Counted from the first letter of the stretch, positions 1 to 5,878 are shown. The stretch is DNA of 6,190 nucleotides from Anaerolineales bacterium (GCA_028689195.1 JAQTWR010000172.1:1-6190); one strand, 5' to 3'. Notes: generated from the letters alone by a model not told the origin. Numbers and translations are program-made.

Positions 1-937
1 TTTTTTTCCAGCGCGCGAGATTGACCAACACGAAGAATAAGTCGCCCAACTCGTCGGTCACTTCGTCAATATTCTGCGCCCGTTTAATCTCCTCGATCTC
101 CTCGCGGACTTTATCCAGCACATCGTCAATCAAACGCCAATCGAAACCAACGCGCGCGGCGCGGTCTTGATATTCCTGCGCTTGAGTCAAGGCGGGCAAA
201 GCGGATGGAACGCCGTCTAAAATTCCCTTATCTTCTTTCTTTCCTTTTCGCTCTTTTTCCTTCAGTTTTTCCCAATTTGCCAAAACGCCGTTTACGTCGT
301 TTAATTCCGCTTCGCCAAACACATGCGGATGACGGCGCACAATCTTGTCGTAAATATGTTTGATCACCTGCGTCATCGTGAATTCTTCATATTCATACCC
401 GATCTGCGAATTCAAAACAATCTGCAAAAGCAAGTCGCCAAATTCCTCGCGCATAGATTCGGAATCGTTATCGTCCATTGCGGATAATGTTTCGTAAGAC
501 TCTTCGAGCAAATGAGTTCGCAGCGTTTGGTGGGTTTGTTCCTTGTCCCACGGGCAGCCGTCTTCGGGCGCGCGCAAATGGGCGACGATTTCGGCGAAAG
601 ATTCAAACGAAGTTCCCTCGCCCAATGATGGAATATATAAACATATTGAAGGTTGCAAGTCAAAAGTCAAAGGCTGCAAGTCGCCAAGTTGCTCGACCTT
701 TGACTTTTGACCTTCGACTAAATTTATTTGATGCTCTTTCGGATATGCCGCTAATAAAACTTTTTTCACTTGCAAAGCCAACTCGTGCGAGTCGAGTCCC
801 ATAAGAAGGGCGGGAATATCCGGGGGGGCGGGAAAAACATGCACAGAAGTTAAAGTCCGCGCGTCAAGCAGAGTCAACTTGGCGGGCGGCTGAATCCGCA
901 TCACATCAAAAGCAGAGGCGATCAGTTTAAAGTCCAT
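1..937 (-). CDS. mazG: MazG family nucleoside triphosphate pyrophosphohydrolase with partial YabN-like methylase N-terminus (3' end beyond window)
   Basis: The frame is open from ATG at 937 to the window edge, giving 312 residues with no stop. Two MazG domains are visible. The first, about residues 113-215, has EExxE at E145/E146/E149 and ExxD at E165/D168. The second, from about 255, has EExxE at E279/E280/E283 and ExxD at E296/D299. These acidic sets bind Mg2+ and the triphosphate in the family, which hydrolyses NTPs to NMP and pyrophosphate in the cytoplasm. The RAPEDGCPWDKEQTH stretch (122-136) is a classic MazG signature. Residues about 20-75 (LLDA, later AAYPKEH) look like the C-terminal part of the tetrapyrrole-methylase domain of YabN-type proteins, but the SAM-binding first half is absent. 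An in-frame TAA upstream with no other start codon before the ATG, plus AAGGA five bases ahead, fix the start. A heptad repeat array encodes residues 73-95. Function of the N-terminal remnant is unknown. Confidence 0.9.
   Translation of the reverse strand, partial: MDFKLIASAFDVMRIQPPAKLTLLDARTLTSVHVFPAPPDIPALLMGLDSHELALQVKKVLLAAYPKEHQINLVEGQKSKVEQLGDLQPLTFDLQPSICLYIPSLGEGTSFESFAEIVAHLRAPEDGCPWDKEQTHQTLRTHLLEESYETLSAMDDNDSESMREEFGDLLLQIVLNSQIGYEYEEFTMTQVIKHIYDKIVRRHPHVFGEAELNDVNGVLANWEKLKEKERKGKKEDKGILDGVPSALPALTQAQEYQDRAARVGFDWRLIDDVLDKVREEIEEIKRAQNIDEVTDELGDLFFVLVNLARWKK
655..720. repeat. Inverted 7-bp repeat array inside mazG
   Basis: On the plus strand, units of form NNAAGTC occur at 655-661, 662-668 and 676-682, with a degenerate unit at 669-675. 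Facing units of form GACNTTN occur at 695-701, 702-708 and 709-715, followed by a partial GACTA. The best paired part is a perfect 15-bp inverted repeat, 659-673 against 697-711, with a 23-bp spacer. The whole element is 66 bp, a multiple of three, and is translated on the minus strand as residues 73-95 of MazG, between the methylase-like remnant and the first MazG domain. The 7-bp period does not match codons, so it is not a protein-level repeat. I infer an intergenic-type repeat that expanded in or was inserted into the coding sequence. Confidence 0.75.
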
Positions 938-947
938 AGAATTCCTT

Positions 948-1017
948 AAAAACGTAATCCGTAATTCGTAAATCGTAATTCGTAAATTAATTACGGATTA
1001 CGCCTTACGCATTACGG
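948..1017 (-). terminator. Putative Rho-independent terminator after rpsI, built from the heptad array
   Basis: Read on the minus strand, four units of the CGTAA type are followed by five units with the reverse-complement core, then directly by TTTTT (952-948). Pairing the four 5' units with the last four 3' units gives about 22 of 28 pairs and places the stem against the T tract. Pairing with the first four gives about 23 of 28 but leaves six bases before the Ts. The stem is A+T-rich for a terminator. It stands 34 bp past the rpsI stop, and the T tract runs into the AAGGA site of mazG. Confidence 0.4.
953..1017. repeat. Inverted 7-bp repeat array (CGTAANN) between rpsI and mazG
   Basis: The plus strand has five head-to-tail units at 953-959, 960-966, 967-973, 974-980 and 981-987, all beginning CGTAA. 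After a 2-bp centre come four units carrying the reverse-complement core TTACG at 990-996, 997-1003, 1004-1010 and 1011-1017. The core is invariant across all nine units and only the flanking positions vary. The element fills most of the 113-bp gap between rpsI and mazG. It codes for nothing in either strand and has the same plan as the arrays at 655-720 and 2678-2750, with a different unit sequence. Confidence 0.85.
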
Positions 1018-1050
1018 ATCAGCGAAAAACTAAAGTTTGTCCTGCAAAAA

Positions 1051-1443
1051 TTAGCGCTTGGTGTAAGTCGGCGCCTTGCGGGCTTTCTTGAGACCTGGCT
1101 TTTTGCGTTCCTTCACGCGGGCGTCGCGGGTAAGCAATCCCTTTTTGCGAAGCGCGGAAGTCCAATCGGCGTTGATGAGTTGCAGGGCGCGGGCAATGCC
1201 AAGCCGTACTGACTCGGCTTGTCCTGTCGTGCCGCCGCCGTTGACTAAAACGCTGATGTCATACTTTGCGGCGTCTTGCCCCACCGCGCTGAACGGGCGC
1301 AGGATGTCTTCGACGTCGCCCATGCGGGTGAAAAATGCGGCGCCGTCTTTTTCGTTGACGGTGAATTTTCCGCTGCCGTCCATCAAACGAACGCGGGCGC
1401 TGCCTTCTTTGCGACGACCAATACCTTCATAATATTGAGCCAT
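1051..1443 (-). CDS. rpsI: 30S ribosomal protein S9
   Basis: The 130-residue product is the usual length for S9, which binds 16S rRNA in the small-subunit head; its C-terminal tail reaches the P-site tRNA. The N-terminus YYEGIGRRKEGSARV (4-18), the signature GGGTTGQAESVRLGIARAL (69-87) and the basic tail ending in TYTKR with a terminal Arg are all present. The start ATG lies one base after the rplM stop. GAGG sits eight bases upstream, within the rplM end, so the two genes should be translationally coupled as the standard L13-S9 pair. The putative terminator at 948-1017 follows. Confidence 0.97.
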   Translation of the reverse strand: MAQYYEGIGRRKEGSARVRLMDGSGKFTVNEKDGAAFFTRMGDVEDILRPFSAVGQDAAKYDISVLVNGGGTTGQAESVRLGIARALQLINADWTSALRKKGLLTRDARVKERKKPGLKKARKAPTYTKR

Positions 1444-1444
1444 A

Positions 1445-1900
1445 TTACTTACCTCTTAATTCCAAAACTTGCGGGGCTTGTACAGCGTGCGGATGTTCGG
1501 GTCCCGCATAAATTTTCAAGCGTTTGAGTACGGCGCGTCCCATGCGGTTATGCGGAAGCATTCCCCATACTGCGTCGCGCAGGGCGCGGTCGGGGTGCTG
1601 CGCCAATTGGTCGCGCAATGAAATACTCTTCAAGCCGCCGGGGTATCCCGAATGGCTATAATAAATTTTTGTTTCCAATTTGCTGTTGGTCTTTGTGCCG
1701 GTCACGGCGACGCGCTCGGTGTTTGTGACGACAACAAAGTCACCCATCTCCACGCCGGGCGTGAAGGTCGGTTTGTGTTTGCCAAGCAGAATGTGCGCGA
1801 TGCGCGCGGCAAGGCGTCCGAGAGTCTGCCCTTCGGCGTTTACTAAAACCCAGTCGCGCTGAATTTCAGCGGCTTTTGGATAGTACGTTTTCTGTTGCAC
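1445..1900 (-). CDS. rplM: 50S ribosomal protein L13
   Basis: At 151 residues this is slightly longer than the E. coli protein (142). L13 is an early-assembly protein of the large subunit that binds 23S rRNA. Recognisable blocks are the N-terminal WVLVNAEGQTLGRLAARIA (17-35), the LGKHKPTFTPG stretch (39-49) and the family signature VWGMLPHNRMGRAVLKRL (111-128), followed by YAGPEHPH. The start is GTG, supported by GGAG eight bases upstream; no ATG precedes the conserved region in a better position. The gap to truA is 21 bp and to rpsI one base, so it is probably cotranscribed with both. Confidence 0.96.
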   Translation of the reverse strand: MQQKTYYPKAAEIQRDWVLVNAEGQTLGRLAARIAHILLGKHKPTFTPGVEMGDFVVVTNTERVAVTGTKTNSKLETKIYYSHSGYPGGLKSISLRDQLAQHPDRALRDAVWGMLPHNRMGRAVLKRLKIYAGPEHPHAVQAPQVLELRGK

Positions 1901-1908
1901 TTTTATCG

Positions 1909-1912
1909 CTCC
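1909..1912 (-). promoter_or_regulatory. Ribosome binding site that fixes the GTG start of rplM
   Basis: On the minus strand GGAG (within ACGGAGCG) lies eight bases before the GTG at 1900-1898. It sits in the 21-bp truA-rplM gap and has normal spacing, which supports GTG as the true start. Confidence 0.65.
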
Positions 1913-1921
1913 GTTTCGTTA

Positions 1922-2674
1922 TCAAATCGGATCTTTTGATCCATACATTACTTCTACCAGCGTTAATCCTTGCGCGGGAGCCATGCCGGTGGGAAACTTT
2001 CCCTGCTTTGCTAAAGCGCGTTGGATGTCCGCCGCCGATAATCTTCCCTGCGCAAGGGATACTTGCGCGAAGACCAATCTTCTCACCATACGATACAAAA
2101 ACGCGTCTGCTCTGACCTCGTAGCGCCACTCGCCGTCGGGCATTTGCTTCCACTCGGATTCTGTCACCGTTCGCGTCGTCGTGCCTTTCGGCGTAGTTGG
2201 CGAACCAAAAGCGGCAAAATCATGTGTGCCGAGGAAAACTCCTGCATTCTGGCTGAGCGCGTTTCCATCCACTGGCGGATGTACCCGCCATAAAAATTTT
2301 TCTCGCAGCGGATCGCGGATTGCATCGCCAAACAATCTATAACGATATTTCCGCGAAACCGCGTCGAAGCGCGGATGAAAATCTTCTGAGGCTAAAGACA
2401 GGCTGCGTACCGCAAGGTCATGCGGAAGGTTGGCATTGAGCGCGTGAAGCAATGCGTCGGCTGAGTGCGCCCATTCGAGATCAAATGCAACAACCTGCCC
2501 GGTTGCGTGAACGCCGCTGTCGGTTCTGCCCGAAAGAATCACCGCATGGGCAGACCAGTTTAGGGTTCCAAGGGCTTTTTCAAATTCGCCCTGCACCGTT
2601 CTAATATTTGCCTGTCTCTGACTTCCTTGAAAGCCAGAGCCGTCATAAGCAAGGATCGCTTGGTAACGTGCCAT
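1922..2674 (-). CDS. truA: tRNA pseudouridine(38-40) synthase TruA
   Basis: The 250-residue product has normal length for TruA, which isomerises uridines 38-40 in the anticodon stem-loop of tRNAs. The catalytic Asp is D52 in the signature SGRTDSGVHATGQV (48-61). Other family blocks are RTVQGEFEKAL (25-35), RKYRYRL (108-114, with the stacking Tyr), GTHDFAAF (149-156) and DAFLYRMVRRL (190-200). The common GWQRQ near the N-terminus is GSQRQ here (17-21), a mild deviation. The start is set by alignment of MARYQAILAYDG with the family, because no Shine-Dalgarno site is visible: the inverted heptad array ends only three bases before the ATG. The gene commonly sits between rplQ and rplM-rpsI in bacteria. 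Cotranscription is inferred from spacing. Confidence 0.96.
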   Translation of the reverse strand: MARYQAILAYDGSGFQGSQRQANIRTVQGEFEKALGTLNWSAHAVILSGRTDSGVHATGQVVAFDLEWAHSADALLHALNANLPHDLAVRSLSLASEDFHPRFDAVSRKYRYRLFGDAIRDPLREKFLWRVHPPVDGNALSQNAGVFLGTHDFAAFGSPTTPKGTTTRTVTESEWKQMPDGEWRYEVRADAFLYRMVRRLVFAQVSLAQGRLSAADIQRALAKQGKFPTGMAPAQGLTLVEVMYGSKDPI

Positions 2675-2677
2675 ATT

Positions 2678-2750
2678 CAGTAATCAGTTGCCAGTAATCG
2701 GTTATCAGTTTTCACTCTGATGACTGAACACTGCTTACTGATCACTGTTC
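2678..2750. repeat. Inverted 7-bp repeat array (CAGTNNN) between rplQ and truA
   Basis: On the plus strand, heptads run at 2678-2684, 2685-2691, 2692-2698, 2699-2705 (CGGT variant) and 2706-2712, nearly all beginning CAGT. After a short centre, units with the reverse-complement core run at 2717-2723, 2724-2730, 2731-2737 and 2738-2744, with a partial one at 2745-2750. The two 31-bp arms, 2678-2708 and 2717-2747, match at 23 of 31 positions around an 8-base loop. The element fills nearly all of the 76-bp gap. No T tract follows on the transcribed strand, so it is not a standard terminator. It touches the rplQ stop on one side and lies three bases from the truA start on the other. Confidence 0.85.
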
Positions 2751-3128
2751 TTACTCTTCTACTAATTCGAGGACGACCATCTCGGCGGAATCGCCGCGGC
2801 GGGGTCCAAGCTTCATTACGCGGGTGTATCCGCCGGGGCGGTTGGCGAAACGCGGGGCAATATCGTCAAACAAACGTTTGATGAGTTGGTTATCGCCCAA
2901 GCGCGAAACCGCCAAACGACGCGCGTTGACTTTCTCGATGTCTGTGCCGTTCGCGCTGTTGCGAGCGAGCGTGATCAAACGCTCGGCGTCGCCGCGAATT
3001 GCGGCTGCTTTTGCTTTGGTGGTTTGAATACGTTCGTGCGTAAATAACTGTTTGATTAGGTTGCGCCGCAGGGCGATTCGCGCGCCCGTTCTGCGTCCTA
3101 ATGTGTAACCTGCTACTGAATGTCGCAT
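2751..3128 (-). CDS. rplQ: 50S ribosomal protein L17
   Basis: The 125-residue product matches the length of bacterial L17, which lies near the peptide exit tunnel on the large subunit. The N-terminus MRHSVAGYTLGR, the block RRNLIKQLFTHERIQTT (21-37), the KAKAAAIRGDAERLI stretch and the C-terminal GGYTRVMKLGPRRGDSAEM region are typical. The ATG lies one base after the rpoA stop, with CGGAGA just upstream inside the rpoA tail, so coupling to rpoA is likely. This is the conserved rpoA-rplQ arrangement. The stop codon directly abuts the heptad array at 2678-2750. Confidence 0.97.
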   Translation of the reverse strand: MRHSVAGYTLGRRTGARIALRRNLIKQLFTHERIQTTKAKAAAIRGDAERLITLARNSANGTDIEKVNARRLAVSRLGDNQLIKRLFDDIAPRFANRPGGYTRVMKLGPRRGDSAEMVVLELVEE

Positions 3129-3129
3129 C

Positions 3130-4101
3130 TTAATTCTCCGAAGATGTTTGGTCTTTCATAAAGCCTTTTTCCTTCATCTTATCGCGAAGTTCGTCAAGGC
3201 TTTTCTCGCCAAAATTGCGAATGGACATGACCGCAGTCTCGCCTTTTTCCAGCAGGTCAAGAACGTCGCCTACGGTGGTGATGCCGGTGCGCTTCAAGGA
3301 ATTGAAGACGCGTACCGAAAGGTCGAGCGCTTCTACGGGCGTTTCTGCCAGTTCGCTGCTCAGGCGGCTCCCCGAGGTTTCGCGTTCGACAGCTACCGCG
3401 AGCATTTCTTCATTGACGCCTGAAATATAACGCAGGTGGTCAATAAGAATGCGGGCGGACGAGCTCAAAGCGCGCTCCGGCGAGATTGTGCCGTCGGTCC
3501 ATATCTCTAAAATCAATTTGTCGTAATTGGTGCTTTGCCCAACGCGGGCAGAAGCGACGTCCCAATTAACGCGCTTGACGGGGCTGTAGATCGCGTCCAC
3601 CGGTAATTCCCCGATGGGCATGTGTCCCGCGCGTTCATTGGCTGGCGAATAACCGCGTCCGCGCTCGACCATGAATTCAATATCGAGTTTGGTTTTGGGG
3701 TTATCCACCGTGAAAAGATACAAGTCAGGATTGACAATTTCGATCTCGGCTGGCGGGACAATATCCGCCGCGGTGACCGTTCCTTCGCCGCGCACTTCGA
3801 GGTGCATACGCGCGCTGTCTACGCCATCCATCTTGATGCGGATCTGTTTGACCTGCAGCATGACTTGGATCACATCCTCGCGCACGCCGGAAATGTCGCT
3901 AAACTCATGCAGAACATCCGCCACGCGCATAGAGGTAATCGCAGTACCCTCCAGAGAGGAAAGCAAAACACGGCGCAGGGCATTGCCCAAAGTAACGCCG
4001 TAGCCGCCTTCTAGGGGGCTAATTGTGAATTTGCCATAGTTTCGAGCTTCTGCTTCGCGCTCGATCTTTGGCATAACCATGTTCGTGATGATACCCGTCA
4101 C
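3130..4101 (-). CDS. rpoA: DNA-directed RNA polymerase subunit alpha
   Basis: The 323-residue product is the scaffold subunit of RNA polymerase. The N-terminal assembly domain (about 1-235) includes YGKFTISPLEGGYGVTLGN and ALRRVLLSSLEGTAI (41-55), the dimerisation and beta/beta'-binding helix. The C-terminal domain (about 257-315) has the helix-hairpin-helix region that binds UP-element DNA: R264, N267, G298, K300 and S301 match E. coli R265, N268, G296, K298 and S299. A 20-residue linker joins them. The start is read as GTG at 4101, supported by AGGTGA three bases upstream. ATG codons at residues 8 and 10 lack such a site but would still keep the PKIE motif, so the exact N-terminus is less certain than the gene. 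A 72-bp gap with a hairpin separates it from rpsD. Confidence 0.97.
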   Translation of the reverse strand: MTGIITNMVMPKIEREAEARNYGKFTISPLEGGYGVTLGNALRRVLLSSLEGTAITSMRVADVLHEFSDISGVREDVIQVMLQVKQIRIKMDGVDSARMHLEVRGEGTVTAADIVPPAEIEIVNPDLYLFTVDNPKTKLDIEFMVERGRGYSPANERAGHMPIGELPVDAIYSPVKRVNWDVASARVGQSTNYDKLILEIWTDGTISPERALSSSARILIDHLRYISGVNEEMLAVAVERETSGSRLSSELAETPVEALDLSVRVFNSLKRTGITTVGDVLDLLEKGETAVMSIRNFGEKSLDELRDKMKEKGFMKDQTSSEN

Positions 4102-4104
4102 GGT

Positions 4105-4110
4105 TCACCT
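4105..4110 (-). promoter_or_regulatory. Ribosome binding site that favours the GTG start of rpoA
   Basis: On the minus strand AGGTGA is followed by ACC and then GTG. Aligned to the 16S tail, the AGG part lies six bases from the start codon, which is normal spacing. The downstream ATG codons at residues 8 and 10 have nothing comparable. Confidence 0.6.
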
Positions 4111-4113
4111 ATC

Positions 4114-4160
4114 CCTTATCTAAGGCATCGGGTTGGAGGAAATTACGCCTCCGCCCCGAT
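4114..4160 (-). other. RNA hairpin region in the rpsD-rpoA gap
   Basis: The main stem pairs 4127-4132 (atcggg) with 4155-4160 (cccgat), then after a 2x2 internal loop pairs 4135-4139 (ggagg) with 4148-4152 (cctcc), around an 8-base loop. A small second stem pairs 4114-4118 with 4121-4125 next to the rpoA ribosome binding site. On the transcribed strand the main stem comes first. No T tract follows, so it is not a canonical terminator. The 9-bp direct repeat gttggagga occurs at 4132-4140 and 4165-4173. A role in mRNA processing, partial attenuation, or control of rpoA translation is possible but unproven. Confidence 0.55.
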
Positions 4161-4173
4161 ACGTGTTGGAGGA

Positions 4174-4833
4174 TTAGCGTCTGGAATAGTATTCGACGAT
4201 CAATTGTTCGTCGAGACTTCCGTCAATTTCGGCGCGTTCGGGCATGCGCGCAAATGTGCCTGTCATATTCTTAACATCGCGGTTGAGCCAGCTCGGAGCG
4301 GCGCGCTTCTCGGCATACTCGTTCAGTTCTTTGAAGTATGTCAATTTGCTGGAGCCTTCGCGCACGGTAATTGCATCGCCTTCGCTGAGCAACATGGAAG
4401 GCACGTCGGTGCGGCGCCCGTTCACAGTGAAGTGACCATGCGTCACAAGCAGGCGGGCCTGCGAACGGCTGGATGCAAAGCCAAGTCGAAAGATCACGTT
4501 ATCTAAACGCGACTCAAGAATCTGCAAAAGATTCAACCCCGTCAAACCTCGGCGAGTGATCGCAGTATCATAATAGCGGCGGAACTGGCGTTCCATTACG
4601 CCGTAGATACGGCGCGCTTTTTGTTTGGCGCGCAACTGGCGGGCAAAGTCGGAAACGCGCCCCGTGCCCATGCCCTTACCGCCACCCCGTCCCGCAGTAC
4701 GACCATGCTGGCCGGGAGCAAAATTGCGCTTTTCAAAAGCGCATTTCGGCGTGAAACAACGCTCGCCTTTTAAGAAAAGCTTTTCGCCTTCGCGTCGACA
4801 AAGTTTACAAACTGGACTTAATGATTTAGCCAT
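4174..4833 (-). CDS. rpsD: 30S ribosomal protein S4 (zinc-ligand form)
   Basis: The 219-residue product is a primary 16S rRNA-binding protein that nucleates small-subunit body assembly. Four cysteines at 9, 12, 26 and 31 (CxxC-x13-CxxxxC) form the N-terminal zinc-binding motif seen in Thermus S4. The block [17 protein letters not shown] (72-88) and the S4 RNA-binding domain (about 108-170, with [20 protein letters not shown] and [10 protein letters not shown]) are clear. A Gly/Arg-rich stretch at 45-59 makes this about ten residues longer than common S4 proteins. GAGG nine bases before the ATG supports the start. It follows rpsK by 19 bp. In E. coli and Bacillus S4 represses its own operon; no such target was identified here. 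Confidence 0.97.
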   Translation of the reverse strand: MAKSLSPVCKLCRREGEKLFLKGERCFTPKCAFEKRNFAPGQHGRTAGRGGGKGMGTGRVSDFARQLRAKQKARRIYGVMERQFRRYYDTAITRRGLTGLNLLQILESRLDNVIFRLGFASSRSQARLLVTHGHFTVNGRRTDVPSMLLSEGDAITVREGSSKLTYFKELNEYAEKRAAPSWLNRDVKNMTGTFARMPERAEIDGSLDEQLIVEYYSRR

Positions 4834-4852
4834 AAGTAACTACCTCAACCTG

Positions 4853-5257
4853 TTACACGCGTCGCTTTTTCGGAGGGCGGCAGCCATTGTGCGGCACCGG
4901 GGTAATATCCGAAATCGAGCGTACTTTCAAACCCATTGCCTGCACGGCGCGAATTGCGTTCTCGCGCCCAGGACCGGGTCCTTTTACAAATAATTCCACT
5001 TCCTGCAAGCCCAATTGTTGAGCGGCTTTCAAAGCCTGCTCAGCGGCAAGGCGGGCGGCAAATGGGGTGCTCTTGCGAGAACCTTTGAAACCAGCGGAGC
5101 CAGCAGAGCCCCAGGCAACAGCGTTGCCTTCGGTGTCTGTCACGGTTACGATGGTGTTATTGAACGAAGCAAAAATATGCACCTGTCCGGAGGATAAGGT
5201 GCGCTTCCCTTTTTTCGCGCCAGAAGCGCGGCGGGTAGAACGAACACTTTGAGCCAT
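4853..5257 (-). CDS. rpsK: 30S ribosomal protein S11
   Basis: The 134-residue product is S11 of the small-subunit platform, which contacts 16S rRNA near the mRNA exit with S7. The conserved blocks are [18 protein letters not shown] (24-41), [16 protein letters not shown] (53-68), the signature [15 protein letters not shown] (91-105) and the C-terminal ITDITP-like [20 protein letters not shown], including the NGC where isoaspartate forms in E. coli S11. The N-terminal 20 residues are basic and variable, as usual. The ATG follows an AAGGT site at somewhat long spacing and lies 24 bp after the rpsM stop. Confidence 0.97.
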   Translation of the reverse strand: MAQSVRSTRRASGAKKGKRTLSSGQVHIFASFNNTIVTVTDTEGNAVAWGSAGSAGFKGSRKSTPFAARLAAEQALKAAQQLGLQEVELFVKGPGPGRENAIRAVQAMGLKVRSISDITPVPHNGCRPPKKRRV

Positions 5258-5281
5258 TTTTCTTTTACCTTTCGGACAAGA

Positions 5282-5668
5282 CTACTTCTTTGCGCCCTTG
5301 CGACGACCGCGACCGGCAACCGTTTTCTTGGTACCTTTGCGCGTGCGCGAGTTCGTTTTCGTACGCTGACCGCGTACAGGGAGGTTGCGGCGGTGACGCA
5401 AACCGCGATAAGAGCCGATTTCAATCAGACGCTTAATGTTCAATTGAACTTCGCGGCGCAGGTCGCCTTCAACCTTATAATTTTTGGATACATATTCGCG
5501 AATGGCGGAAACTTCCGCTTCGCTTAAGTCTTTGATGCGCGTGTCAGGATTGACTTTGGTATGAGCCAAAATCTCATGAGAACGCGTCAGCCCGACGCCA
5601 AAAAGATACGTCAAGCCGATTTCAACCCGTTTATTACGGGGCAGATCAACACCTTCAATTCTCGCCAT
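5282..5668 (-). CDS. rpsM: 30S ribosomal protein S13
   Basis: At 128 residues this is ten longer than E. coli S13, mainly through an extended Lys/Arg-rich tail (about 110-128). S13 lies in the small-subunit head, forms bridges to the large subunit and reaches the P-site tRNA with its tail. [21 protein letters not shown] starts the protein one residue into the family pattern; the helix-two-turns-helix core (about 15-60, with FGVGLTRS) and the signature [28 protein letters not shown] region (85-112) are clear. The gap to rpmJ is 11 bp with only a weak GGTGA near the ATG, suggesting coupling to rpmJ translation. Confidence 0.97.
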   Translation of the reverse strand: MARIEGVDLPRNKRVEIGLTYLFGVGLTRSHEILAHTKVNPDTRIKDLSEAEVSAIREYVSKNYKVEGDLRREVQLNIKRLIEIGSYRGLRHRRNLPVRGQRTKTNSRTRKGTKKTVAGRGRRKGAKK

Positions 5669-5679
5669 AGGTCACCACA

Positions 5680-5793
5680 CTAACCCTGTCTTTGTTTATG
5701 TTTTGGATTTTCGCAAATAATGAATATGATTCCCTTGCGTCGAATGACTCGACACTTGGAGCAACGTTTGCGAATGGAGGGCGAAACTTTCAT
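5680..5793 (-). CDS. rpmJ: 50S ribosomal protein L36 (zinc-ribbon form)
   Basis: This 37-residue ORF starts [20 protein letters not shown] and ends [10 protein letters not shown], the standard size and ends of L36. Zinc ligands C11, C14, C27 and H32 are all present, so this is the zinc-binding form rather than the zinc-free paralogue many bacteria make under zinc starvation. L36 is a late-assembling large-subunit protein. It is the first gene after the promoter at 5850-5878 and has the strongest ribosome binding site in the cluster (AAGGAG). The 11-bp gap to rpsM indicates a shared transcript. Confidence 0.96.
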   Translation of the reverse strand: MKVSPSIRKRCSKCRVIRRKGIIFIICENPKHKQRQG

Positions 5794-5803
5794 AATAATT
5801 CAA

Positions 5804-5809
5804 CTCCTT
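5804..5809 (-). promoter_or_regulatory. Strong ribosome binding site of rpmJ
   Basis: AAGGAG on the minus strand lies ten bases before the rpmJ ATG. It is the first ribosome binding site of the predicted transcript, and its strength agrees with rpmJ leading the operon segment. Confidence 0.75.
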
Positions 5810-5849
5810 GCTTGCTGGTTGCTGCCTTAATTTGACAGCCAAAGGTCTG

Positions 5850-5878
5850 ATTATACTGGTTGTTTTTCAATACGTCTA
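5850..5878 (-). promoter_or_regulatory. Sigma-70-type promoter upstream of rpmJ
   Basis: On the minus strand a perfect TATAAT (-10, 5855-5850) stands 17 bp after TAGACG (-35, 5878-5873; four of six bases match TTGACA). The start point would fall near 5843, giving a leader of about 50 nt before rpmJ. It sits in the 112-bp map-rpmJ gap, where a secondary promoter could lift expression of the rpmJ-to-rplQ genes above that of map. The surrounding A/T-rich runs further upstream could act as a weak UP element. This is sequence match only. Confidence 0.6.

Noticed and set aside
478..804. Plus-strand open frame of 108 codons
   Set aside because: It lies wholly opposite mazG, whose frame shows two intact MazG motif sets; the plus-strand product has no recognisable features and includes the translated heptad array.
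822..828. Run of seven Gs in mazG as a phase-variation switch
   Set aside because: The tract is short, mazG is not a typical phase-variable gene, and the reading frame is intact; a single sequence gives no evidence of length variation.
1076..1432. Plus-strand open frame of 118 codons opposite rpsI
   Set aside because: It mirrors the rpsI gene almost end to end and has no independent start signals or family motifs.
1866..2153. Minus-strand open frame of 95 codons overlapping truA and rplM
   Set aside because: It is out of frame with two genes that carry their complete family motifs, so it is a shadow.
953..2750. CRISPR array as an explanation of the repeats
   Set aside because: Units are only 7 bp with no unique spacers, and arms are inverted; no cas genes are present.
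3622..4014. Plus-strand open frame of 130 codons opposite rpoA
   Set aside because: It is antisense to a fully conserved rpoA and its composition is what the complement of that gene gives.
5794..5843. Ribosomal-protein autoregulatory structure in the rpmJ leader
   Set aside because: Only short, bulged pairings could be drawn by eye; nothing resembles the known S4 pseudoknot well enough to call.
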